Assembly: GCA_027422505.1 (NCBI GenBank)
Contig: JAPQWV010000405.1
Location: 1-64,000, forward strand
Direction: 5' to 3'
Length of the DNA stretch: 64,000 nucleotides
Origin: Craterostigma plantagineum
Taxonomy: Eukaryota > Streptophyta > Magnoliopsida > Lamiales > Linderniaceae
This document shows, one piece after another, positions 10,524 to 19,546 of the stretch. Under the pieces are notes generated by a model, which was not told the DNA's origin, did no database searches, and was given only the letters and a program-made list of their open reading frames with translations. The number at the start of each line of letters is the position of its first letter. Within the stretch, counting starts at the first letter, position 1. The position numbers and the translations under genes are program-made.

Positions 10524-10868
10524 TTTCACTGTTATTCGAGTGAAAGAGCTTGTTCGAATAACGATTACTATTCGAGTAAGTTAATCGATCTTAATTCGAG
10601 TACCTCATAGCACTCGAATAAGCTTCACTGGATCAGTTGATTTTATCGGACTTCACTGTTATCCGAGTCAAAGATCTTGTTCGAATAATGGCAGTTAAAC
10701 GAGTAAGCTATTCGAGCTCAATCCGAGTATCAAACAGCACTCGAATAAACTTCACTGGATTAGTTGTTTCTGTCGAACTTCACTGTTATTCGAGTGAAAG
10801 AGCTTGTTCGGATAATGCTAATTTTATCGAGTTTCGTATTCGAGCCTATTCGAGTATAATACATAACT
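10524..10868. repeat. 127-bp tandem repeat, about 2.7 copies
   Basis: Units begin TTCACTGTTATTCGAGT at about 10525, 10652 and 10779, exactly 127 bp apart. Each holds several TTATTCGAGT-type motifs and a CTTCACTGGAT(C/T)AGTTG end block; the third unit is partial. It amplifies the subterminal motif. Confidence 0.8.
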
Positions 10869-11460
10869 CGAATAAATTAAAAATCGAAAATATTGTTTTT
10901 ATATCATGAGCATGAAATGTTAAATAACATGAAAACATTTCATGTTAAATATCATTTCAGGTTTAATAACATTTTCTTTCTAAGTAATAAGATATTATAG
11001 AGATTCTTTAAAAAAAAGAAAATCAAGTTGATATTTCGATACATGTTATATATATTGTTGATGGGAATGTAGATACTAAAGTCCTATCTACCAATGTATT
11101 TCATTGTATGTTATGCAACGACTTTTATTAAACATTGTAATCTTCATAAAGCGACTTATTAACATCATGAAGGCCCTATAACATCGAAATATTGATATTT
11201 ATACATCTATGTATCGAGATAATTAAAATTCAAAAACTCTGAAAAGAACACTCGAATTACAAGATATTATTCGAGTACGGTATTCGATTGTTTTGTAAAT
11301 TATTCGAGTTTATTCGTTTACTCGAATAAGTTCAGGTTTTCGTTTTCGACTTTTTATTGTTACGTTATTCGAGTGACCTATTCTAATAATATTCGAGTTG
11401 TGCATTTTACTCGAATAACAGTGAAATAAGCTACAATCAAGCCAAACTCACAATAATCCA

Positions 11461-11533
11461 TCAATCTCATACAACCTCATACATCAAACTCATACAACCT
11501 CATACATCAAACTCATACAAACTCATACATCAA
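11461..11533. repeat. short tandem repeat of CTCATACA(A/T)C
   Basis: About three units of roughly 23 bp (AAACTCATACAACCTCATAC plus ATC) directly downstream of the transposase stop on the minus strand, probably in its 3' UTR. Confidence 0.7.
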
Positions 11534-11540
11534 GATTTAC

Positions 11541-12797
11541 TTAATGTCTACGACCAAACTCACCGACGGACGGAAACCTCCTTTCTTTTCTCCGACCACG
11601 CCTTGCTACGAACGGAGGCGGCAACACCAATTGATCCGAGGTATCCCACTCGGCTTGATCCGGAACCGGCGAAACTCGTCCGTGATAAGCAGACTGCCAC
11701 GTTAGGACAGAATAATATTCCGAACACAACGGGTAGAAACTCATGTTCGCTCGTAGACTCGCCGCGATTGCATGTGGACAAGGAATCCTGTCGATGTCGA
11801 ATTGGCGGCACGTACAAGTCTTCGACCGCAAGTTAACAATGGCACGACCCCCCGGAGATCGGACATCGTACTCATGCGGAGCGATTTCATGTACTTCATA
11901 CCCTTGACTTAGCTCATACCTCTCACGGAGCTTCATTTCCACCGTCGGGGTAAACCGCGTGGTTGCTTGTCCAGATTGCTGTCTGTATCTAGCAAACCAA
12001 TCCCCCGTCAGCCTCTGTATCGATTCCAGAAGCGCAATGATCGGTAGCTTTCTTTCTTCGCGGAGTCTTGCATTAATCGATTTCACCCCGTTCGTAGTCA
12101 TGATGTTATAGCGAGACGTCGGAGAATAGGCTCGACTCCATCGTTCCTTAGTATCAGTCTGTTGCAAATACGCGTATGCGATGGGAAACCTATTCTCAAA
12201 ATCACCATATTGTGAATCAAAGTCGCATTGCTTGTATATTTTAGCAATGTGTATGAACGTCTCGGTCGCACCCTGCTTCTTACACCTGCTTTTCATATTT
12301 TGTGACAGGTGCCAAATACAATGACCGTGGTGCGCACGACCGTAGACGGCTGCAACGGCGGCTTTGATAGAAGGAGATCTGTCGGATACGATGACAAGAT
12401 CGTCCTCGTTGGGCACGACTTGCAAGAGCTCGTTCAAGAACCACGACCAAGCTTCTATGCACTCGTTATTGTCGATTATGCCCCAAGCTAAAGGAAACTG
12501 ATGGCGGTCGCCATCCTCCGCTGATGCAATGAGCAACGTACCCCCATACTTTCCTTTCAACCAAGTACCGTCTATGCAAACAACCTTCCTCATGTGACGG
12601 TATCCCGCAATACAAGCACCAAGGGATAGGAATGCGTGCTTAAATCTCCGCTCGTCGTCCAGATATACACTTGCTATGGTTCCCGGATTCACTCTTCTCA
12701 ACGTCGACAGGTACGACGGCAACAGCTTGTAACTCTCATCGGGGTCACCCTTCATTGCATTTTGTGCTAAAATGCCTCCTTTCCATGCTTTGAAGTA
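11541..12797 (-). pseudogene. MURA-type MULE transposase, C-terminal two thirds (split by retrotransposon)
   Basis: Open on minus from the retrotransposon junction to the stop. It carries the catalytic core: D in VVCIDGTWLKGKYGG, D in LVIVSDRSPSIKAAV, the conserved CxxH (HGHCIWHL), and the TTN..xSxN block. A SWIM zinc finger follows (CTCRQFDIDRIPCPHA: CxC then CxH). At the TTN block most MULE transposases have ES.N; here the codon gives Lys (NGVKSIN), so the third acidic residue may be lost. The reading frame at 12797 is continuous with the N-terminal part at 26966 if the insertion and one copy of AAGTA are discounted. So the retrotransposon, not earlier decay, broke the ORF. Confidence 0.9.
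12793..12797. repeat. 5-bp target site duplication of the Athila element, left
   Basis: AAGTA directly before the TG of the left LTR; the same five bases follow the right LTR at 26966-26970. Confidence 0.93.
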
Positions 12798-14464
12798 TGA
12801 TCGCTTGCGTGTGTGTTTAAATAAAAAGATCGTGCGAGTACGTCAAGTAATAATTAAAACGAATATATTATAACTAGAATCACGCGCGATAGGCAGTGTA
12901 CCTATCGTTTGTAATATAGCTATAGCGAATATCCGAGTATCGAACACGAGGAATAAATTAAGTACTAGTATTAACCTATCGACTCGATATTTAACCTAAA
13001 TAAAATAACAGGATTTGTTTATATTACGAACTAACTTAACAGAGCAATTTAAAGGATCGAAAGACTAAGGAACACAACTAGAAGTAATAAGAGTGACTTA
13101 AGATGACAAATATGTGTCCGGGATTCGAATCCCGCTGAGTTTTGTTGGCTAAGGCTTACGGAATATCGCTCCTACGTGATTATCGACTAACTCGCAGTAA
13201 TTTCCTACCCACTCACGGATTTGCTGTCGCCCTAAACGTTCGTGGGGATCTAAATTCAGCGATTACTAGACGGCGAGGATCGAGTATTTGCTGTCGCCCT
13301 ATACTCGAATCCTAACGTCTACGAATGGCCTAATCGTTATTTAGCTGTCGCCCTAAACGATATACCCCACATGCATATCAACACATAGACATATTGATAC
13401 GAAGAAACAACATCATAGAACGATAAATAGTCGAATACACGTGTTCACGATTATCCTACGCCTTAACTACAACATAACCCAACGTTCATCTATTCCCAAA
13501 CACACAAAAAGATTAGCTACTCATATTGAACGTCACAACAACGAGATTTAAGGAAAATGAGGATAGAGAACTCATAAAAACTTCCCTAAGAAGTGAATAT
13601 GGCGTTTCCGAGGTGGAGCTCTCGTTCCTCGATCGTATGAGCGTAGCTTCGTTGCTGGATCGCCCCTTGAGCTTCTCCGAATCACGGGACTGCTTCTAGT
13701 GTTCTTCCTTCTTCCTTTTCTCTCAATTTTCGTCTCTATCCAAGCTCTCTTTCAGTTCTAAGGAAAGCCCCCTTTTATGCTTCGAAAATGGGCTAAAACC
13801 CTGAAATTAGGCATGTTCACGGCCTCTTAACGGGCCTTCACGGCCGTGAAGGCGGCTAAAAACCCTATTTCTTGACTTCCTGGCACGAGTCACGGCCTCG
13901 TGCACCGACTTCACGGCCGTGACGGCGGCTTAAACCCTAAATATTGACTCTCTGGAGAGGGTCACGGCCTCTTGCATACAGGTTCACGGCCGTGACAGTG
14001 AATAGCATAGCGTTTGCTCAGTCTCTGCCGCGAGTCACGGCCTTTGACATGAGTATTCACGGCCGTGACGCGTTCCTTAAAACTCTCTGTCCACGTTCAC
14101 GGCTTCTTACATGATCGTTCACGGCCGCGACACTGGATCTTGAGCTCTCTGCCCACGTTCACGGCCTTGTGCAAAGTGATTCACGGCCGTGACTGTTGGA
14201 ACTTTTTCTCCTTGAGCTTACTGCCCTTGTTCACGGCCTCTTGCAAGAGCGTTCACGGCCGTGACTTGTTACTGGCAGCTTCAAACTTTGCCGTTTTCGC
14301 GTCATTTTCGCCTCGTTTTCGTTCCTCTTTTCTCGATAATCATTCGAAGGTCCTACAATATTTAAATGAGTGTAAATAGAGCCAATAAATGCATGGAATG
14401 ATCAAAAGTTTCCTATTATAACCCAAATAAACATAACAATAAACGTATTAATATACGTTTATCA
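12798..14464 (-). repeat. left LTR (3' LTR of the Athila element)
   Basis: Starts TGATCGCTTGCGTG, ends GTTTATCA. Contains three copies of GCTGTCGCCCTA (13223, 13279, 13342) and seven units of a roughly 70-bp repeat (13815-14275). Each unit has one TCACGGCC half-site and one TTCACGGCCGTGA palindrome. An open frame of about 100 codons across these units is a by-product of the repeat. Confidence 0.93.
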
Positions 14465-14480
14465 AACCTCCCCACACTTA
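14465..14480 (-). other. polypurine tract next to the 3' LTR
   Basis: On minus the sequence reads AAGTGTGGGGAGGTT immediately before the LTR TG. This primes plus-strand DNA synthesis in LTR retrotransposons. Confidence 0.75.
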
Positions 14481-16057
14481 AGCTTTTGCTTGTCCTCAAG
14501 CAAATTAAAAAGCAAGAAAAGGTTATCAAGATAACGGCACGACCATTCACAATTCACCAACGCAGATGGAAAACACAAAATGGAATCAAGCAAGCAATTA
14601 TGGACACTGCACAAAATAATTAGCACTAATCGACACGAATTTCCTTAGCACTACTAATCGAGATCCACACCTCGCAGGGATTCACTCAAATCACTCAGTG
14701 TATAGGCTAAAAAATCGGTGAATCACTCAATTCATGCAATAATCTAGTCTAAACCATATGCTTGCAAGTCAATCGCACGTCTACTACTTAAAGCAGTTAG
14801 CATGAATCAGAAGGTCTTTTTCGGGTTAAATGGGTTCAGATAGTATTGAAGTGGTAATAGAATCACATATGAGTAGCAGTCGTGTCGATCTTCATGTCAT
14901 TGTCTAAAGCACGTCAACAATTCGCCTTTCTGATTACGCCGTCTTCATATTCTTATTTTTGCTGCGTTCCACTATGCCTTTCTTCTTCCAAGTCTATAAA
15001 TTAGGGGATGATGTGGAAAACACGAGACCGGAAGATTATCAGAGGAAAGGTTCTTTTCTTTTTTTTTTTTCTTCTTCTTCTTCTTTTCTTTTTTTCTTTT
15101 TTTTCTTTTTTTTCTTTTTTTTTTTCAACAAACTGTTCACTTCCGGCGGGCCGTCATCTCTGCGCTTTCCGACTTTGACATTTGACTTTCACTTCCGCTT
15201 AACTCGGGTTCAAATGATCTCTGGAGGCTTATTTAGGTCAGAGGGTTATGATATACGAGGTGTAAGGAATAAATAGGCTTAGGCACAAAGTGGCTAACTA
15301 CGGTGATCAATCGTGGTCGGGAACTTTGGCCGTTGACTTATTTCCTAATGCCTTCGTCATATTCATACAAAACATACTATAAGCAATTTCAATGCGTATC
15401 AAACAAGCAAGTTCTAGAGAGACGTAAATTATGCACTACTCACACAACCAAGAAAAATGAGCAAAAGCTCGTCAGCTCAAACTCTCACAACGGAACATGG
15501 GTTATGTGTGTGAATCTCTCAAAGTAACACTATATCTATTCATGCTGAAAAGATTAGATCACTGATGCATGTCTTTATCGCTCACTAGACTCCCTAATAT
15601 GCAATCCTCATTGAGATGAATGTAAATAATCATGCCAAACTTTTATAAATTAAAAAGCCCAAAACACGTCATAAAAAATTTTCACGTAACTTTTCAACAA
15701 AATTTCTTAACAAAATTCCCCCTCCCCACACTTAAGATTCACGTTGTCCTCAACGTGTAAAAGAAATAACAGGTAGGTAAAAGAAGTTGAAAAGAACGTG
15801 ACTCCCCTGAAAAATTGGCGTGGCCCTGCCTCTATCATTTGATGTAGTTTGAACATGGTTGCTTCACTGATTGTGAATATTTTGGTTCGTAGTCTGAATT
15901 CGTGTCACGTTTCCTGTAAGCACTTAATAAGAAAATTAAACGTACGATGGACATAAAAAGTAATAGCAAAACGAGTCATAATCATCAAAAGTGTCGTGAT
16001 GACTAAACCAAACACACAAAGTGTTTTAGAAAAGAAAAATTCCAACTGAAGTCGGAA
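14481..16057. other. Athila 3' internal region without genes
   Basis: Non-coding stretch between the ORF1-like gene and the 3' LTR. Holds a T/C-rich microsatellite at about 15050-15126 and a second purine-tract-like copy at 15718-15760. No ORF that I would defend. Confidence 0.7.
15718..15760 (-). repeat. second internal copy of the purine-tract block
   Basis: CCTCCCCACACTTAAG recurs here as at 14467-14482. In both places it is followed by a TTGTCCTCAA hairpin-like stretch (GTTGTCCTCAACG here, CTTGTCCTCAAGC at the LTR). A duplicated tract about 1.25 kb inside the LTR. Confidence 0.65.
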
Positions 16058-17377
16058 CTAAGGTGGTGGTGGTGAGGGCTGCCGAGGGCGAAGGAACGCC
16101 AGCGACTCCTGTGATCGCCTGACCGCGTCGCTCATGGCTTGAAGGGCCTGCTCATATCGCTGTTGCTCCTCGCGGTAGCGTCGGTGGGCTTCCTCGTTTC
16201 GACGCTCATACTCTTCCTGGCGCCGTCGTGTCTCCTCATCGCGTCGAATGGCCTCCTCGTTGTAGCGTAGCATGTCCTCGCGCAGTGTGTGAAGGTCGGC
16301 GACTGAGGCAAAACGAGCAACCCCTGATGATTCGCCCTCGTGATAACCAGAGGAATGGGAAGGGCCGGCAGTGTCGGAGTGAACTGGGAATGGCCCCACG
16401 CCCTCAATTTGTAGTGGCTCTGGGTAGTCGCCCAGGTCTGTCTGCCCATGGTAGACCTCATGCCAGACGTAAACCTTGTTCGAGCGAGACCAGGTGGGAG
16501 CCTTGATCAACATTTTCATCTTCACCATCATATCCTCGTTGACCGGATTACGCCCGCCCACAATCTCCATCTCCGGTGGGTTTTCTGGCCATAGGTTAAG
16601 GCCTTTGATGATCCTAGTAAAAAATGGCGCTACCGCGATCTTCCCGTGGCTACGAACGTCGGCCTGTGCCGCGAAGGCGTGCTTCAGGGCCATTCCTAGG
16701 TGTACGTGTTCCCCGCGCTGCATCTTGAGTAAATAGAAGAGGTCGCGAAGGCCTATCGCGCCGTGTGAATCGCCCCTAGGTGTGAGCGAAGTCGTCAGGA
16801 GCCAGTGGATATATCGCAGGCCGGGGCTCCTGAGCGACGAGGCCTTCGACGTTTTGACGCTGAAGGGGGGCTCGCCGGGTCTCGTAATCTCTGCCCAACC
16901 GGCCTGTCGGACATCCGGGTTTTCCAGATAATTCTTGTAGTATAAGTCTTGTAGTCCTTGATGCCCGTGAGGTAGCTCCGGTGTTCCAATTGCACGGCAG
17001 AAGTCTTTAATAGTAACCACCTCCTCCGTGTTAAACGCCCGGAATGTGATCTTGTTCCGGCCAAATTCTTCGTGGGCGAAGGTGGACAGGAACTCCAGTG
17101 TCAGCTCCTTATATCCCGGCTCGTCGATATGAAAGAACTCGAGCCACCCACTCAGTGACAAGTATCCGGCCACCTGCTGGTCAATGTTGTACTTCTCCAG
17201 CGTCTCATGATCAATCTGATCAGTCAGGATGAATTCCGTGTTCTTTAGCCTGTTGTAACGGGCCTGATGTGTCTCATCGTCAAACTGCCCCATAGCCTCT
17301 AGTAGTGACGGTGTGCGGCTCGTGCTTGGGCCTCGACGTTGACGACTCGTTGATGCAGATGAGCGGCTTCGACCCAT
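16058..17377 (-). CDS. Athila ORF1-family (env-position) protein of the retrotransposon
   Basis: 439 codons from ATG 17377 (MGRSRSSASTS) to stop. The N-terminus is basic and Ser/Arg-rich. The central part (about 30-330) resembles the plant ATHILA ORF-1 family (LSLSGWLEFFHIDEPGY, EFGRNKITFRAF). The C-terminal 90 residues form a charged coiled coil of repeated R/E blocks (RRRQEEYERRNEEAHRRY) ending in a Pro tail. No signal peptide or transmembrane segment is seen, so I call it env-like by position only. A CTTCTAG acceptor just before the ATG suggests expression from a spliced RNA. The frame is open; function in the family is not established. Confidence 0.75.
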   Translation of the reverse strand: MGRSRSSASTSRQRRGPSTSRTPSLLEAMGQFDDETHQARYNRLKNTEFILTDQIDHETLEKYNIDQQVAGYLSLSGWLEFFHIDEPGYKELTLEFLSTFAHEEFGRNKITFRAFNTEEVVTIKDFCRAIGTPELPHGHQGLQDLYYKNYLENPDVRQAGWAEITRPGEPPFSVKTSKASSLRSPGLRYIHWLLTTSLTPRGDSHGAIGLRDLFYLLKMQRGEHVHLGMALKHAFAAQADVRSHGKIAVAPFFTRIIKGLNLWPENPPEMEIVGGRNPVNEDMMVKMKMLIKAPTWSRSNKVYVWHEVYHGQTDLGDYPEPLQIEGVGPFPVHSDTAGPSHSSGYHEGESSGVARFASVADLHTLREDMLRYNEEAIRRDEETRRRQEEYERRNEEAHRRYREEQQRYEQALQAMSDAVRRSQESLAFLRPRQPSPPPP

Positions 17378-18171
17378 AGTACCTAGAAGTCCAAATGTTA
17401 GTTGGCGAGAAAGATAATCAACACAGCTCGACTCGACCAACGTAGCGAAAAAATTCACAATTCTTAAAACAAGAACATATACAATTTCAAGGCGGCATTT
17501 TGTCGAACACATATAAGACGTGGTAAAATACTCCTTCAAATTGCAATAATCGATTAACCAAGCACACCCTTCGACGTTAAACAATGAAACTATGCTAATG
17601 GAACAGTAAAGCAACCAACTTCGTCAATAATTTTCGAAAATCCCCAAATCATGCAATTAGGGTTAAGGTCCCAAATTGAAGATTTACGGACGAAATCATG
17701 AAATTGATCACACCCAAGGCATTCACAACATATATCTAACCATAAAGAGCAATACAAACACCACATTTGACCCAAATTGTAAAAGCCCCAATTTTGAAAA
17801 TTAGGGTTCATCGCCCAAAATCGAAATTTATACACGAAAATGGCAAATCTGTCAACCCCAACATGTTTATAGCATAAATCTAGTAATGAAAGAGCAATCT
17901 AAACACGAAAATCAACCTCAATCTCGAAGCTCGTCTTTAAACCGAAAGTTAGGGTGGTGATAGTCCATACCTTTTGATTTTACCGAATTAAGAGTGAGAA
18001 TCGGTGTTGTTCGTTGATGTTCCCGGAATTAGTCCGACGGTAGGCGGTTATGCGGCGGCGACGTGGTCGGAAATTTCGTTTTTGGGGTGATTAGACGAGA
18101 TTGTATGGATTGTGTGGGCTTGAGTGGTGAAATAGACGAAGAAAGACGTTGATTTAGGTTAAAATCGAACG

Positions 18172-18662
18172 ATTCACGGCCGTGACTGGCAATCCCACAA
18201 GCCGTGAAGCGTAGCAGAGAGCTCCTTTCGCCCGATTCACGGCCGTGAGTGTATATCCCACAAGCCGTGAAGCGTAGCAGAGAGCTCCATTCGCCCGATT
18301 CACGGCCGTAACTGGCATGACCAGGGCCGTGAATCCGGGCAGTGAATGAGACCGCATAAGTCACGGCCGTGAATAACAAGACACGGGCCGTGACACCCTT
18401 TTTCTTTTTTTTTTTTATTTTGTTTTGATTTTTTTTTTTAATTTTATTATTATTATATATACATATATATATATATATTTTTTTTATTTAAACCATCGGA
18501 GTCACGGCCGTGAATTGTTATCCACAAGCCGTGACTAAGGGCAGTGTATGAGTAATCCTTAGTTCACGGCCGCGACTCAGTAGGTCACAGGCCGTGAATG
18601 AAGGCAGTGGCTGTAGTTGGCCCTAGTCGCGGCTGTGACTATCGAATCATTGGCCGTGACTG
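18172..18662. repeat. internal CACGGCCGTG palindrome array, inverted relative to the LTR array
   Basis: Seven units, each TTCACGGCCGTGA-like, then 14-20 bp, then an (A/G)GCCGTGA half-site. Reverse-complementing a unit gives the arrangement seen in the LTRs (half-site first, palindrome second). The array is interrupted by an AT-rich tract at 18400-18500. Confidence 0.8.
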
Positions 18663-18906
18663 CTTTTTTTTTTTTTTTTTTTAAAAAAATTTTGTGATAC
18701 TTTTTATTATTTAATATATATTTTAACTATGATTGACACGCAATCGACAAATTTTTTCGAGAATGATTTGCGCGAAGGAAAATCTTGTAATCGACAAGAG
18801 AAATATCACTTTCTCACGCGGCGTCAAATCTTCCAAGTCAAAAATTTGTCTGTATCATTTAATGGATTGCCGGGTATGATAATGATATTTTTGTGCCTTT
18901 CATGCC

Positions 18907-18914
18907 TATAAATA
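18907..18914 (+). promoter_or_regulatory. TATA box antisense to the retrotransposon
   Basis: TATAAATA in the context CCTATAAATAGACA, about 90 bp upstream of the plus-strand miniprotein ATG. Spacing fits a plant core promoter with a roughly 60-nt leader. Confidence 0.6.
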
Positions 18915-19000
18915 GACAGTGGTAGAACAACACAATAGCATCATCTACCATAAACCCACGTCTTTAACAATCTTATTTACGAAAGACTTATCTAGCCACT

Positions 19001-19165
19001 ATGAATTGGGGACAGCAGCAAGGTCGTGAGGATGAGAGTGAGGAGTATGCAAGGATTCGTCGTAATTTAGATATGGTATCACTCTACCTTGCTCTTCTTT
19101 TAGGCTTGTTTGGAGTTTTACTTGCTTTCGTGTGTTGGGTTATCACAAGGTGCACTTGTGTGTAA
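19001..19165 (+). CDS. candidate 54-residue single-pass membrane miniprotein, antisense in the Athila element
   Basis: Plus-strand ORF, opposite to gag-pol. About 25 hydrophilic N-terminal residues (MNWGQQQGREDESEEYARIR) are followed by a strong hydrophobic helix at about 28-48 (LYLALLLGLFGVLLAFVCWV) and a short Cys-containing tail (TRCTCV). The ATG has A at -3. A TATAAATA lies about 94 bp upstream and an AATAAA about 19 bp past the stop, so it has its own transcription signals. Antisense accessory ORFs with their own promoters are known in some Tat-lineage elements such as Grande; I know of none like this one. It is short, so chance cannot be excluded, but promoter, helix and poly(A) signal coincide. 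Function unknown. Confidence 0.55.
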   Translation: MNWGQQQGREDESEEYARIRRNLDMVSLYLALLLGLFGVLLAFVCWVITRCTCV

Positions 19166-19183
19166 CCCGCCCTTATGAAGCAA

Positions 19184-19189
19184 AATAAA
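19184..19189 (+). terminator. poly(A) signal for the antisense miniprotein transcript
   Basis: AATAAA about 19 bp after the TAA. A degenerate copy of the region (TTGCTTT...GAAGTAAAACTATCG at about 19229-19295 versus 19118-19197) follows directly, so the 3' end has been partly duplicated. Confidence 0.5.
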
Positions 19190-19369
19190 CTATTGTTCTG
19201 TCTTTAGCGTTATTCGATGTTTTAATTTGCTTTTGTGTTGGTCTTTCACACGTTGTAATGGTATTGTAACCATCGTTTATGAAGTAAAACTATCGTTCCT
19301 ATCTCGTCTCTAGACTCTGCGTTGTACCCATCTTCAATGTTTGTAATAAACTTATTATTAATTAACTAT

Positions 19370-19465
19370 TACTGTTATTATTATTATTGTTGTTATTATT
19401 GTTTATTTAATTTAATATATATATATATAGTTTTAGATTTTATATATATATATATATATATACCT
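19370..19465. repeat. TTA/TA microsatellites between the antisense ORF and pol
   Basis: (TTA/TTG)n at about 19370-19400 and two (TA)n tracts at 19418-19430 and 19441-19462. After them comes a GGGTTGCCTCCCAAGGAGCG block, a motif often seen downstream of integrase in Athila/Tat elements. Confidence 0.7.
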
Positions 19466-19546
19466 AAAACATAAAATAGAAATACCTGGGTTGCCTCCCA
19501 AGGAGCGCTTCTTTTAACGTCTCAGCCTGACGTCCTTCCTAGGCTC

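Larger units (their letters stand above)
10407..11540. other. MULE central spacer
   Basis: Lies between the convergent 3' ends of the Ulp1-like gene and the transposase. Contains a 127-bp tandem repeat, motif clusters (11246-11418) and a short CTCATACA repeat. Otherwise AT-rich with no coding frame. Confidence 0.7.
17378..19000. other. Athila spacer upstream of the ORF1-like gene
   Basis: AT-rich non-coding DNA. 17400-18150 shows no gene. 18172-18662 holds a palindrome array described separately, with a TA/T-rich tract at 18402-18487. A TATA box for a plus-strand transcript lies at 18907. Confidence 0.65.

Noticed and set aside
14065..14379. About 104-codon plus-strand ORF in the left LTR, repeated in the right LTR
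   Set aside because: Made by the TTCACGGCCGTGA repeat units and on the antisense strand of the LTR; the copy in the right LTR has an indel near its end.
18172..18662. CRISPR-like array from the regular palindromes
   Set aside because: Plant nuclear retrotransposon spacer; units are degenerate and lie inside one mobile element.
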